NCBI RefSeq assembly: GCF_015277815.1
Contig: NZ_CP063813.1
Span: 558,001-622,000 of the forward strand
DNA length: 64,000 nucleotides
Direction: 5' to 3'
Source of the DNA: Microbacterium atlanticum
GTDB lineage: Bacteria; Actinomycetota; Actinomycetes; Actinomycetales; Microbacteriaceae
Of this stretch, positions 1 to 10,758 are shown in pieces. The notes under the pieces are model-generated. The model was not told the origin of the DNA, ran no database searches, and worked only from the letters and a program-made list of their open reading frames with translations. How positions within the stretch are numbered: position 1 is the stretch's first letter; every line of letters begins with the position of its first letter. The position numbers were made by a program, and so were the translations under genes.

Positions 1-2
1 CC

Positions 3-755
3 GTGCGGTGCTCGACGAGTTCTGGGCGCCGGTTCCCGGCCACGGTCGAGCTGTCGATCGCGGCGCTCATCATCGCGGTCGGCATCGGCATCCCGCTCGG
101 CTACTGGGCGGCGCGACACCACGGCAAGCTGAGCGACCACGCGGCGATCGTCTTCAGCCTCATCGGCATCACGATCCCCGTGTTCTTCCTGGCCTTCCTG
201 CTCAAGTACGTCTTCGCCGTGCAGCTCGGGTGGCTGCCCAGCGACGGACGCCAGGACCCGCGCATCGATGCGACCCACCCCACGGGCTTCTACGTGCTCG
301 ACGGCATCCTGACCGGCGAGTTCGATGCCGCGTGGGATGCGATCCTGCACCTCATCCTTCCGGCCATCGCCCTCGGCACCATCCCGCTCGCGATCATCGT
401 CCGCATCACCCGGGCATCCGTGCTGGAGGTGCAGAACTCGGACTACGTGCGCACGGGACGCGCGAAGGGCATCAGCAGCGGCACCCTGCGGCAGCGCTTC
501 ATCCTGCGCAACGCGATGCTCCCCGTCATCACGACCGTCGGCCTCCAGGTCGGCCTGCTGCTGGCCGGCGCCATCCTCACCGAGACGGTCTTCGCCTTCC
601 CCGGAATCGGCTCGTTCATGGCCAACGCGATCCAGGCGCGCGACTTCCCCGTGCTGCAGGGGTTCATCATCTTCATCGCCATCATCTACGCGCTCATCAA
701 CCTGACGGTCGACGTCTCGTACAGCTTCATCGACCCGAGAGTGAGGGTCTCATGA
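3..755 (+). CDS. ABC transporter permease, DppB/OppB type (5' partial, apparent frameshift)
   Basis: Membrane permease subunit of a peptide/nickel-type ABC importer. The 5' end is cut by the window edge. From about base 30 the frame reads RFPATVELS, followed by several hydrophobic membrane segments and a typical EAA-loop region (YVRTGRAKGIS, then FILRNAMLP), which contacts the ATPase. The first 28 bases make better sense one frame earlier (RAVLDEFWA). Dropping one C at 29-30 would join the two as LDEFWARFPATVELS, the usual family pattern, so there is either a real frameshift or a sequencing error here. The gene ends 31 bases before the next permease, with which it should form a heterodimeric channel. 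Substrate cannot be told from the sequence. Confidence 0.88.
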   Translation: MRCSTSSGRRFPATVELSIAALIIAVGIGIPLGYWAARHHGKLSDHAAIVFSLIGITIPVFFLAFLLKYVFAVQLGWLPSDGRQDPRIDATHPTGFYVLDGILTGEFDAAWDAILHLILPAIALGTIPLAIIVRITRASVLEVQNSDYVRTGRAKGISSGTLRQRFILRNAMLPVITTVGLQVGLLLAGAILTETVFAFPGIGSFMANAIQARDFPVLQGFIIFIAIIYALINLTVDVSYSFIDPRVRVS

Positions 756-786
756 CACCCCGTCCGCCCCATCGAGGAGGTGCCGC

Positions 787-1752
787 ATGAGCTCCGTCAT
801 CCTGCCCCCGGCGCCCGACGGCGGCCCCGTCGACGACACCGCGATCGACGACGCCGAGCTCCTGGCGGCGAAGACCCGCGGCGGCGGCGGCTTCTGGCGT
901 GACGTGTTCCGCCGGCTGCGCCGCAATCCCACCGCCTGGATCGGCGCCGCGATCGTCTTCCTCTTCGTCGTGGTGGCGGTCTTCGCCCCGTGGCTCGCGC
1001 CGTACCCCGAGACAGCGCTGCCGGGCGCGCAGTACATCACCCCGACGTACATCCCCGGACCGGGCGAGCTGCCGCAGTTCCCCCTCGGCCTGGACCGCTT
1101 CGGCGGCGACGTGCTGTCGAAGCTCATCTGGGGCGCACGCGCGTCGCTCGTGATCGGTGTCGTCTCGACACTGTTCGGCCTGATCGGCGGCATGCTCCTG
1201 GGCCTCATCGCCGGCGCCTTCGGCGGCTGGGTCGACACCGTCATCATGCGGTTCGTCGACATCCTGCTCTCGGTGCCCAACCTGCTGCTCGCGGTCTCGA
1301 TCGCCGCGATCCTCGGTCAGACGCAGCTCTCGGTCATGATCGCGATCGGAGCCTCGCAGGTGCCGATCTTCGCACGACTCCTGCGCGCCTCCATGCTGCA
1401 GCAGCGCAACGCCGACTACGTCCTGTCGGCGCAGACCCTCGGTCTCGGACGCGGCACCATCACGATGAGCCACGTGCTGCCCAACAGCATCGGGCCCGTG
1501 ATCGTCCAGGGCACGCTGACCCTCGCGACGGCCGTCATCGACGCCGCGGCGCTGTCGTTCCTCGGGCTCGGCGGCGGGCGCCCCGAGACCGCGGAGTGGG
1601 GCCGCATGCTCACCTACGCGCAGGCCGAGCTCGCGATCGCCCCCTGGCTCGCGTTCCTCCCCGGCCTCTGCATCATGATCACCGCGCTCGGCTTCACCCT
1701 CCTCGGAGAGGCGCTGCGCGAGGCGATGGACCCCCGCACCCGCGCGCGCTGA
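787..1752 (+). CDS. ABC transporter permease, DppC/OppC type
   Basis: Second membrane permease of the same importer, 321 residues. It starts at ATG 787 behind a strong ribosome site (GAGGAGG) eight bases upstream. After a cytoplasmic N-terminus of about 45 residues come the OppC-type first membrane helix (around residues 50-75) and the DppC landmarks LGLDRFGGDVLSKLIWGAR and, in the EAA loop, YVLSAQTLGLGRG. About five further membrane helices follow. It pairs with the upstream DppB-type protein. No solute-binding protein is in the window, so it probably lies upstream of base 1. A perfect hairpin follows the stop codon. Confidence 0.93.
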   Translation: MSSVILPPAPDGGPVDDTAIDDAELLAAKTRGGGGFWRDVFRRLRRNPTAWIGAAIVFLFVVVAVFAPWLAPYPETALPGAQYITPTYIPGPGELPQFPLGLDRFGGDVLSKLIWGARASLVIGVVSTLFGLIGGMLLGLIAGAFGGWVDTVIMRFVDILLSVPNLLLAVSIAAILGQTQLSVMIAIGASQVPIFARLLRASMLQQRNADYVLSAQTLGLGRGTITMSHVLPNSIGPVIVQGTLTLATAVIDAAALSFLGLGGGRPETAEWGRMLTYAQAELAIAPWLAFLPGLCIMITALGFTLLGEALREAMDPRTRAR

Positions 1753-1764
1753 CGCGGTGCGCAG

Positions 1765-1793
1765 GACGGATGCCGCCGGTCGCGGCATCCGTC
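1765..1793. terminator. Bidirectional terminator-like hairpin
   Basis: Perfect 11-bp inverted repeat (GACGGATGCCG / CGGCATCCGTC) around a 7-base loop, between the convergent permease and ATPase genes. There is no clear U-tract on either side, which is common for high-GC actinobacteria. Confidence 0.6.
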
Positions 1794-1835
1794 ATCGTCG
1801 CCTGGGATGTGCCTGCTCTCGCCTGCCGAAGCGGG

Positions 1836-3737
<1,902 letters not shown>

Positions 3738-3847
3738 GCGCTCCATCCTGCCTCGACGGGCCGAATCCCGCACGGATGCCGCGGCAGCCTTTACGGATCC
3801 GTGACGCGTGCGGGGGTGAGGGCTGCGCGCGCGGGTGCGGAAGGGGT

Positions 3848-3935
3848 TGCGCAGAACTCAACGGATCCGGCCGCAAAGGGTGCCGGGAACGGGCAATCCG
3901 GGCGCCCGGGCACCGGATCCGTGGAGTTCTGCGCA
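3848..3935. repeat. Large inverted repeat (REP/BIME-like)
   Basis: Two 23-base arms at 3848-3870 and 3913-3935 are reverse complements at 22 of 23 positions (arm core GCGCAGAACTC...ACGGATCCGG). The 42-base spacer contains a further palindrome, CCGGGCGCCCGG. It lies in the space between the divergent ATPase and pxpA genes. It has no transposase and no U-tract, so it looks more like an intergenic palindromic repeat or a regulatory site than a terminator. Confidence 0.7.
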
Positions 3936-3984
3936 GCCGCCCGGCCCGTCCGCCGAGGCAGACCGCCGCAGTACCGTGGAGGTC

Positions 3985-4740
3985 ATGGCGGCCATCGACC
4001 TCAACGCCGATCTCGGCGAGACCGTCGCCGGCGTGCCGACGGCCGATGACGAGGCGATGTTCGCCGTGATCTCCAGCGCCAGCGTGGCGTGCGGCGGCCA
4101 CGCGGGCGACGCGGCGTCCATGCGCGCGGCGGTGGCGCGCGCGCAACGGCACGGCGTCGCCGTCGGCGCGCATCCGTCGTATCCGGATGCCGCGAACTTC
4201 GGCCGCGTGCCGGTCGCCCTCGACCCCGCCGACCTGATGCGCGTCGTCGCCGGCCAGCTCGGCGATCTCGTCGCCGCGGGCGCGGAGGTCCGCTACGTCA
4301 AGCCGCACGGTGCGCTCTACCACGCGGTCACGCGGGACCGCGAGCAGGCGGATGCCGTCGCCCGGGCCGTCGCCGACCGCGCGGCGCAGCTCGGCCGACC
4401 TCTCCCCGTGCTCGGGCTGGCGGGCGAGATCGAGCGGGCCGCGGCATCCGTCGGCCTCCCCTTCGTGCACGAGGCGTTCCTGGACCGCGGCTACCTGCCC
4501 GACGGATCGCTCGTGCCCCGGTCGCATCCCGGGGCGCTGCTGGACGACCCGGAGGCCGTCGCCGCGCGGGCCGTGCGCCTCGCCCGCGACGGCGTCGTCG
4601 AGGCCGTCGACGGGACGGTGGTGGTCGCGGCGGCGGCGTCGCTGTGCGTGCACGGCGATTCGCCGTCGGCCGTCGACATGGCCCGGGCGGTGCGGGCGGC
4701 GCTCGACGCGGCCGGCGTGGTCGTGAGGGCACCGTGGTGA
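3985..4740 (+). CDS. pxpA: 5-oxoprolinase subunit A (LamB/YcsF family)
   Basis: Subunit of the ATP-dependent PxpABC 5-oxoprolinase, which opens 5-oxoproline to glutamate. The 251-residue length is normal for the family. Family signatures are DLNADLGE at the N-terminus, ACGGHAGD, HPSYPDAANFGR and VKPHGALYH, which carry the metal- and substrate-contacting His and Asp residues. ATG 3985 is chosen because GGAGG lies just upstream and because the family starts at this point; the open frame runs further upstream without family similarity. It is followed 46 bases later by the PxpB-PxpC fusion, so the whole enzyme is encoded by two adjacent genes. Confidence 0.95.
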   Translation: MAAIDLNADLGETVAGVPTADDEAMFAVISSASVACGGHAGDAASMRAAVARAQRHGVAVGAHPSYPDAANFGRVPVALDPADLMRVVAGQLGDLVAAGAEVRYVKPHGALYHAVTRDREQADAVARAVADRAAQLGRPLPVLGLAGEIERAAASVGLPFVHEAFLDRGYLPDGSLVPRSHPGALLDDPEAVAARAVRLARDGVVEAVDGTVVVAAAASLCVHGDSPSAVDMARAVRAALDAAGVVVRAPW

Positions 4741-4786
4741 TGCCCGAGCGCGCCGAGCGCTCCGGGCGGAAGGAAGGGGCGGCGCG

Positions 4787-6388
4787 GTGACCCCGCGGGT
4801 CCGGCCCATGGGGGAGCGGGCGTTCCTGCTGGAGGTCGCCTCGCTCGACGAGGCGCTCGCACTGCACGCGGCCCTCGCGGCGACGCGTCCCGACGGGGTG
4901 GTCGACCTCGTGCCGGGGGCACGGACGGTGCTCGTCCGGGTCGATCCGAGCACGCTGGCGCTGCCGGCCGCGCGGGCGTGGGCGCGCGGGGCGGTGGAGG
5001 GCGCCGTCCCCGGCGCTGCCGCTTCCGGGCCGGTCGTCGAGCTCGAGATCGCCTACGACGGCGCCGATCTGACGGAGACCGCCGCGCTGCTCGGGATGAG
5101 CGCCGAGGAGCTGACCCGCCGCCACGCGGCGGCCCAGTGGCGGGTGGCCTTCACCGGGTTCGCACCGGGCTTCGGCTATCTCGTGAGCGACGACTGGCCG
5201 TTCGACCTGCCCCGGCTCGAGACCCCGCGCACGCGGGTTGCCGCGGGGTCGGTCGGCCTCGCCGGCGTCTTCACCGGCGCCTACCCGCGCGACACCCCGG
5301 GCGGGTGGCGCCTCATCGGCACGACGGGCGCACCCCTGTTCGACGCGGATGCCGCCTCCCCGGCGCTCCTCGTGCCCGGCGCGCGGGTGCGCTTCCTCCC
5401 CGTCGCCGCCTCGACTCCGTCCGCGCTCGCCGGCTCGTCCGCGCCGGGCGACCCGGAGACGCCGGGTACCGGAACGCCGGGCGACCCGCAGCCGCCGGGC
5501 GACCCGCAGACGCCGGGTCGCGGCATCCGGATCCTGGAACCGGGGCTGCTGACGACGGTGCAGGATCTCGGGCGCGCCGGCGCGGGCGCGGTCGGGGTGG
5601 CCGTGTCGGGCGCCCTCGACCGCGGCGCGCTGCGCACCGCGAACCGGCTGCTGGGCAACGCCGAGGGCGCGGCGGGGCTCGAGGTGACCATGGGCGGGTT
5701 GCGCGCCGTCGCGGAGCGCGACCTGTGGGTGGCCGTCACGGGCGCGTGGGGTGTCGTCCGGCTCGACGGGCGCGAGATCGATCCCTATGAGGCGCACGCC
5801 TGGCCCGCGGGCGCCGAGCTGCACCTCGACTGGTTCACCCGCGGCGCGCGCGGCTATGTCGCCGTCCGCGGGGGCGTCGACGCGCGCCCCGTGCTCGGCT
5901 CGCGGTCGACCGATCTCCTGGCGGGCCTCGGTCCGGCCGCGCTGCACGCGGGGGACGCGCTCGGCGTCCGCGACGACGCGCCGGCGCCGATCCCCGTCGC
6001 GCCGCCCGCCGCGTGGGGGGCGCCGCACGACGACGAGCTCGAGCTGGAGCTCGCGCCCGGCCCGCGCGCCGACTGGTTCGGTCCCGAGGCGCACGAGACC
6101 CTGTTCGACACGGTGTGGACCGTCTCGAACCACGCCGACCGCGTCGGCGCTCGTCTCGACGGCCCCGCGCTTGCCCGGGTGCGCGAGGGCGAGCTGGCCA
6201 GTGAGGGCATGGTGCCGGGCGCACTGCAGGTGCCGCCGAGCGGCCGGCCGACGATCCTCCTCGCCGACGGCCCGGTGACCGGCGGCTATCCGGTCATCGC
6301 GGTGGTGACGGATGCCTCGCTCGACCTCGTCGCGCAGGCGCGGCCGGGCACCCGCATCCGGTTCCGGCACGCGCGCGCCGCCGTCTGA
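4787..6388 (+). CDS. pxpBC: 5-oxoprolinase subunits B and C, fused (KipI/KipA, biotin-dependent carboxyltransferase-like)
   Basis: Single 533-residue chain joining the two remaining subunits of the PxpABC 5-oxoprolinase. Residues 1-210 match PxpB/KipI (VRPMGERAFLLEV; AFTGFAPGFGYL; PRTRVAAGSVGLAG). Residues 245-530 match PxpC/KipA (ILEPGLLTTVQDLGRAGAG; RGGVDARPVLGSRSTD; DGPVTGGYPVIAVV). The linker is low-complexity Pro/Gly with repeated GDPxxPG units. GTG 4787 is the best start: GGAAGGGG lies upstream and the family begins with this segment. The stop is only 6 bases from the stop of the convergent caspase gene, so there is no room for a separate terminator. Related allophanate hydrolase subunits are an alternative name, but the adjacent pxpA favours 5-oxoprolinase. 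Confidence 0.93.
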   Translation: MTPRVRPMGERAFLLEVASLDEALALHAALAATRPDGVVDLVPGARTVLVRVDPSTLALPAARAWARGAVEGAVPGAAASGPVVELEIAYDGADLTETAALLGMSAEELTRRHAAAQWRVAFTGFAPGFGYLVSDDWPFDLPRLETPRTRVAAGSVGLAGVFTGAYPRDTPGGWRLIGTTGAPLFDADAASPALLVPGARVRFLPVAASTPSALAGSSAPGDPETPGTGTPGDPQPPGDPQTPGRGIRILEPGLLTTVQDLGRAGAGAVGVAVSGALDRGALRTANRLLGNAEGAAGLEVTMGGLRAVAERDLWVAVTGAWGVVRLDGREIDPYEAHAWPAGAELHLDWFTRGARGYVAVRGGVDARPVLGSRSTDLLAGLGPAALHAGDALGVRDDAPAPIPVAPPAAWGAPHDDELELELAPGPRADWFGPEAHETLFDTVWTVSNHADRVGARLDGPALARVREGELASEGMVPGALQVPPSGRPTILLADGPVTGGYPVIAVVTDASLDLVAQARPGTRIRFRHARAAV

Positions 6389-6394
6389 GCACGC

Positions 6395-8611
6395 TCACGG
6401 CGCGTCCGCGCCGCCCGCCTCGAGCAGGTCCGCCGTGGCCCGGAGGATGGCGACGATCGCCGCTGTCCGGACCTCGGCCGCGCTGCCGCGGCCGTCGGTG
6501 TGCGCGGCCTTGGGCCCGGCGATCGTCGGGGCGTCGCGCAGCGAGGTCAGCAGCGCGCGGCCGCCGAGGTCCTCGGCCGCGGAGAGCAGCGGCCGCTGCT
6601 CGTAGTCGTCGTCGATGATGTCGGAGACGGCCCGGACGAACTCGCGGTAGCTGAGGTCGGGGCTCTTCCCGAGGACGGTGAGCGCCGCCGTGGTGAACAC
6701 GCCGTGGCCGTTCGTCTCGAGCGCGACCTGGTCCGGCTGGCACGCGCTGACCAGCACCTCCCGGTTCGCCTCGTGCGGCGTGGGTGGCTCGGCGGCCCGG
6801 TCGGTCTCCACTTGGACCACCCGCGCCCACGCGGCCCGCCGGAACGGGTCCGACAGCGCGGCGGCGCGCTGGGCGCGGTAGGCGTCCTCCTCCGCGGCAT
6901 CCAGCACCGTCATGCGGGGCTTCGCTCCCGCCGGGATCCGCTTCTGGGCGAACTGCGACCGCGTGAGCCCGCGGTTGACGGTTCCGGAGTGGCACGAGTC
7001 GAAGAACAGCGACACCGCGACACCGTCCGGGATGGCGTCCCAGATCGCCCCGAGGTCGTCGTCGACGATGAGGCTGCCGTCCCGGAAGTCCACCGGGCAC
7101 AGCGCCTCGTCGCTCGGGCCGAAGGCATCGGTCTCGTCGCCGTCGAGGTCGGGGACGAACGTGCCGTGGCCCGCGAACTGGATGGCCACGACGTCGCCGT
7201 CGCGCGCCGCCGACACCTTGTCGAGCATCGCCCGGAGGATCACGTCGCGCGTCGCGTCGGCGTTGCGGATGGACTCCACCTCGAACCCTGCGCCGCGGAA
7301 GGCCTCGCCCCACGCCTCCGCGTCGGCGACGCAGCCGTTCAGGGGGTCCTTCGGGTAGGCGTCGATGCCGATGCACAGCGCCAGCTTGCGCGGCGTCGCG
7401 CCCCGCACGCCGGCCGGCTCGGGGCGCGGCGGCCGTACCGGCTCGACGGCGACGTCGCGTCCCCGGCTCGGGAAGACCGTCAGCCGTTCGGGCTCGTCGC
7501 TGTCGGGCACGCCGAGCACGCGCCGCGCGAGGCTCATCATCGTCTCGACGTCGTTGTCGAACGCGCCGTGCGAGGTGGCCTGCGTGCGGCTGCGGCGGCC
7601 GCGCGCCACCGGACCGAGCACCAGGCGGGCGGGGTCGTCGCCGAGGTAGCCCATCGTGCGACCGGCGCGGCGCAGGTGCTCCTCCAGACCCAGGATCTTG
7701 GCGTCCCGCTCCGCCTCGAACGCGCGCGAGACGAGGTACAGCAGCGACTTGCGGTAGACGCCGCCGGTGTTGTCGCGCTTCTCGTGGGTCTCGTCCATCG
7801 TGAAGATCGCGAGGTCCTTGATCCGGCCGGTCTCTGCCAGGGGCAGCAGCGTCGCCTCGAAGGTGTCCACGCGCACCGCGGGGGCGAGGAAGGTGACGCT
7901 GGCGACGTGGTCCACCGCATCGTCGCCGTCGAAGAGCCGCGGCACGAAGTGCGAATGGTAGATCGACCCGGCGCTGTGCCCGGCGATGTGCAGCTCGACG
8001 GCCCCCTGGTTCGCCGTCATGTACTCGCGCAGCGCTGCGGCGAGCACGTCGGCCCCGCCCTGCGTCCCGTCGGCGAGCGCGGGCAGGCACGCCGCCGCCG
8101 AGTCGAGCTTCATGTCGTCCCAGAACTTCCGCCCGCCGAGGATGCGTGCCGCGGCCTCCACCGCCCGGTCGGTGAGATCGGTGAACCCGCGCGACCCCGT
8201 CGCCCGCCCCGAGAGCACGTCGGCGAGCGTCGTCATCAGCCCGCTCTCCCACACGAGGTGGATCGGGTACACGCCGTTCTTCTTCCACCACGCGGTCTGG
8301 TGGTGCGCCGTCCGCAGGCCCGCCGCCTTGTCGGTGAGCCCGCCGTGCGCCCAGATCAGCACCGGCACCGGAGCGGGCACGTCGCCCGCCGGCGCCTTCT
8401 TCACCTGCTGCTCGACGAACGCCGCGAGGTCCTGCTCGATCATCCGCCGCACGTCATCGGCGGTCGTCGCGAACGCGTCCACGCTCGCCGGTCGAGCGGT
8501 CGACGTCGCGTCCAGCTTGCCGTCGGCGGTGTGCACGACGTGCTTGCGCAGGGCGGCGAGGTCGGCGGGGCGGAGGTCCGCGCCGCGGGCGGCGGTGGTC
8601 GTGTCGGCCAT
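6395..8611 (-). CDS. Alpha/beta-hydrolase-caspase (peptidase C14) fusion protein
   Basis: Predicted cytoplasmic effector, 738 residues, no signal peptide. The N-terminal half looks like an alpha/beta-hydrolase: an oxyanion-type HGG (WAHGGL, about residue 88) and the nucleophile elbow GHSAG (about residue 211). The C-terminal half is a metacaspase/caspase domain. It begins LALCIGIDAYP and has the catalytic His in FAGHG (about residue 480) and catalytic Cys in FDSCHSG (about residue 538). Start ATG 8611 (MADTTTAAR) has AGGA 11 bases upstream; the frame upstream of it overlaps the CHAT gene and is not coding. It is the last gene of the STAND-STAND-CHAT-caspase operon, 50 bases after the CHAT gene. 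A protease or lipase effector triggered by its neighbours is an inference. Confidence 0.9.
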   Translation of the reverse strand: MADTTTAARGADLRPADLAALRKHVVHTADGKLDATSTARPASVDAFATTADDVRRMIEQDLAAFVEQQVKKAPAGDVPAPVPVLIWAHGGLTDKAAGLRTAHHQTAWWKKNGVYPIHLVWESGLMTTLADVLSGRATGSRGFTDLTDRAVEAAARILGGRKFWDDMKLDSAAACLPALADGTQGGADVLAAALREYMTANQGAVELHIAGHSAGSIYHSHFVPRLFDGDDAVDHVASVTFLAPAVRVDTFEATLLPLAETGRIKDLAIFTMDETHEKRDNTGGVYRKSLLYLVSRAFEAERDAKILGLEEHLRRAGRTMGYLGDDPARLVLGPVARGRRSRTQATSHGAFDNDVETMMSLARRVLGVPDSDEPERLTVFPSRGRDVAVEPVRPPRPEPAGVRGATPRKLALCIGIDAYPKDPLNGCVADAEAWGEAFRGAGFEVESIRNADATRDVILRAMLDKVSAARDGDVVAIQFAGHGTFVPDLDGDETDAFGPSDEALCPVDFRDGSLIVDDDLGAIWDAIPDGVAVSLFFDSCHSGTVNRGLTRSQFAQKRIPAGAKPRMTVLDAAEEDAYRAQRAAALSDPFRRAAWARVVQVETDRAAEPPTPHEANREVLVSACQPDQVALETNGHGVFTTAALTVLGKSPDLSYREFVRAVSDIIDDDYEQRPLLSAAEDLGGRALLTSLRDAPTIAGPKAAHTDGRGSAAEVRTAAIVAILRATADLLEAGGADAP

Positions 8612-8661
8612 GGTGTGACGTCCTGTCTGGTTCGAAGTGGCGGTGGGTGGTGCGGCGCCCG

Positions 8662-10758
8662 TCAGCGGGGCTCGAGTCTCGCGCGGGGGTCGGCGAAGAC
8701 GGTGAAGGCGAGCGAGGTCAGGTCGCCCGCCTCGCGGGCGGCGCGGCGCGCGGCGAGCACGGCGTCGCCGAGCGTGGCGTGCTCGCCGAGCGTCTGCTCG
8801 TAGAAGGTGCGCACGAAGGCCGCGGTGACGTCGTCGCGCACGGCCCACGAGCAGCCGATGAAGACGCCGACGCCGCCGCGCAGGAACGCCTCGGCGAAGC
8901 CGCCGAGTCCGGTCGCGCCCGAGCGCAGGCGGCCCACGTCGCACGCGCTGAGGAAGACGAAGGGAGCGGATGCCGCGGCGGCCGCGTCCTCGAGCTCCGG
9001 CAGGTCGCGCCGCGCGTCGGAGTCGGTGTAGGCGGCCGAGCCGTCGTCCTCCTCCGACCAGGTCGCGAACGCGATCTCCTGGCCCGGCGGCGCCGCGTCC
9101 CGCCAGCGGCCGTGCCCGGCGAAGTGGAGCAGGTCGAATCCGCTCGCGATCTGCTCCCGCAGCTGCGCCGGATCGGCCGCCGAGCGCGGCGCGGCCGCGA
9201 GCAGGGTGGCCAGCGCCGCCACCTCCTCGCCCGCCCGCGGCAGCCGGTAGTCCGGATTGACGTATTCGGGCGCGATCGCCAGCACCCGCGTCGCGTCGAC
9301 GGGCACGACGGTCGGCCGAGGCGTCCCGTACATCCAGCGCATGAGTCCCAGGTCGCCGAGGAAGTACCGGTCCGGGTCGGGTCGCTGCTTCCCGACCGGC
9401 ACGAGGTGCACGATCTCCCACGGGATGTCGAGCTCGCCCGAGGTCTGCAGCACCACCTGCGAGAGCCGGCGGCGACGGCGCCACAGCAGCTCGTTGATCT
9501 CGTCGCCCAGGAGCTCACCGGCGATGCGGGCGCCGAGCGAGCGCACCTCGCGCCGCACCGTCTCGGCGGCCTCGTCGGGATCGTCCTCGGCCTCGGCCAC
9601 GAACTCCCGGCGGATCCTCGCGAGCTCCGCGTACACGCCCTCCACGTACGCCGCCTTGTCGTCGAGGCGGACGACGTGCCGCTTCACCGTCCGCCCGATC
9701 TTCGCCGTGATGACGAGGTCGGACCTCCCGCGCGAGATGGTCTCGTCGACGGCGATCGTGGGCAGGTCGGCGATCTCTCGGGGCGGGACGGCGACGGATG
9801 CCGCGACCAGCCGCAGGTCCGGCTCCTGCGGCTGCAACTCCTCATCGGCCGGCCGGATCGCGGCGCTCACCGCGAGGACGGCCAGCGGTGTGACCACCGG
9901 AGGCTGCGTGAAGGTCACCGTGATGTGGCCGCGGCCCGGCTCCTCGCCGATGAGGCGGAAGACCAGCCGGCGCGGCTCCTCGCCGGGCGCGGGCAGCGTC
10001 GTGGTCACGGCCGCCGGGGTGCCGTCGGCCGGCGCGAAGCCTCGCAGCTGCACGCCGACCTCGATCTCGCGGGTGGGGTCGAAGCGGGCGACCGCCTTCT
10101 TGCGCGACGTGCCCTTCGTCGGCGTGAGGTCGCTCACCGACAGGCGGACGACGGCCTCGAACACCACGCCCTCGACGACCGCGGACGGCACCTCGGCGTC
10201 GACGAACGCCGGCACCGGGGTGGCGCCGTCCAGTGCGCCGGCCGTGCCGCCGCTGGGCTCTGCATCCGGCGCGGGCTCGGGCATCGCCGGTGGCGGGGGC
10301 GGTGCCGCGGGCGCCGGCGGGGGAGGCGGTGCCGACTCTGCGAGCGGCGGCTCGGCCATGACGTCCGGTCCACCCCCCATCCCCATGCCGCCGCCCGCGA
10401 CTTCGTCTTCGAGCTCGCGCATCGCGGCCTCGTCCGTGCCCGCCACCACGGTCAGGTGCAGCACCTCGCCGGGTGCCACGTTCAGGTGGGCGGCGAATCC
10501 GTCGTCGCGCCGCCGCAGGACGACCCACTGGGCGATCCCGTCCCGCACCACGATCGCGGCGTACCGCAGCCCTTCGGGCGCTCGCACGAGCAGGGTCGCC
10601 GTGCCGCCGGCGAGTCCGCGGACCACCGCGTCGGCCACGGCGGTGATCCCGCGCCGGTCGGGTACGGCATCCGTGATCGCGTGCACGTCCGCCACGACGG
10701 CGTCGGCGTCGCCCGCGACCTCGACGATGCCCCGTGGCGCCTCGGGAACCAGAGCCAT
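8662..10758 (-). CDS. CHAT-domain protease
   Basis: CHAT domains are caspase-like cysteine proteases (clan CD). This 698-residue protein has its CHAT domain in the last 250 residues: catalytic His in LLHFAGHGRW (about residue 546) and catalytic Cys in VFLSACDVG (about residue 604). The N-terminus (about 1-150) is a compact unrecognised domain. A Pro/Ala-rich linker follows at about 150-190, then a beta-rich middle region. I see no TPR repeats inside it, unlike many CHAT proteins. Start ATG 10758 has GAGGGG just upstream; an upstream ATG at 10866 would need about 36 more residues with no support. It is third in the operon, 162 bases after the second STAND ATPase. The natural substrate is unknown; the caspase protein encoded next is an obvious candidate. 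Confidence 0.9.
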   Translation of the reverse strand: MALVPEAPRGIVEVAGDADAVVADVHAITDAVPDRRGITAVADAVVRGLAGGTATLLVRAPEGLRYAAIVVRDGIAQWVVLRRRDDGFAAHLNVAPGEVLHLTVVAGTDEAAMRELEDEVAGGGMGMGGGPDVMAEPPLAESAPPPPPAPAAPPPPPAMPEPAPDAEPSGGTAGALDGATPVPAFVDAEVPSAVVEGVVFEAVVRLSVSDLTPTKGTSRKKAVARFDPTREIEVGVQLRGFAPADGTPAAVTTTLPAPGEEPRRLVFRLIGEEPGRGHITVTFTQPPVVTPLAVLAVSAAIRPADEELQPQEPDLRLVAASVAVPPREIADLPTIAVDETISRGRSDLVITAKIGRTVKRHVVRLDDKAAYVEGVYAELARIRREFVAEAEDDPDEAAETVRREVRSLGARIAGELLGDEINELLWRRRRRLSQVVLQTSGELDIPWEIVHLVPVGKQRPDPDRYFLGDLGLMRWMYGTPRPTVVPVDATRVLAIAPEYVNPDYRLPRAGEEVAALATLLAAAPRSAADPAQLREQIASGFDLLHFAGHGRWRDAAPPGQEIAFATWSEEDDGSAAYTDSDARRDLPELEDAAAAASAPFVFLSACDVGRLRSGATGLGGFAEAFLRGGVGVFIGCSWAVRDDVTAAFVRTFYEQTLGEHATLGDAVLAARRAAREAGDLTSLAFTVFADPRARLEPR

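Noticed and set aside
6395-9484. Single 1029-residue frame covering the caspase gene and part of the CHAT gene
   Set aside because: The part upstream of 8611 is an Arg/Ala-rich shadow of the CHAT gene in another frame; a good start lies at 8611.
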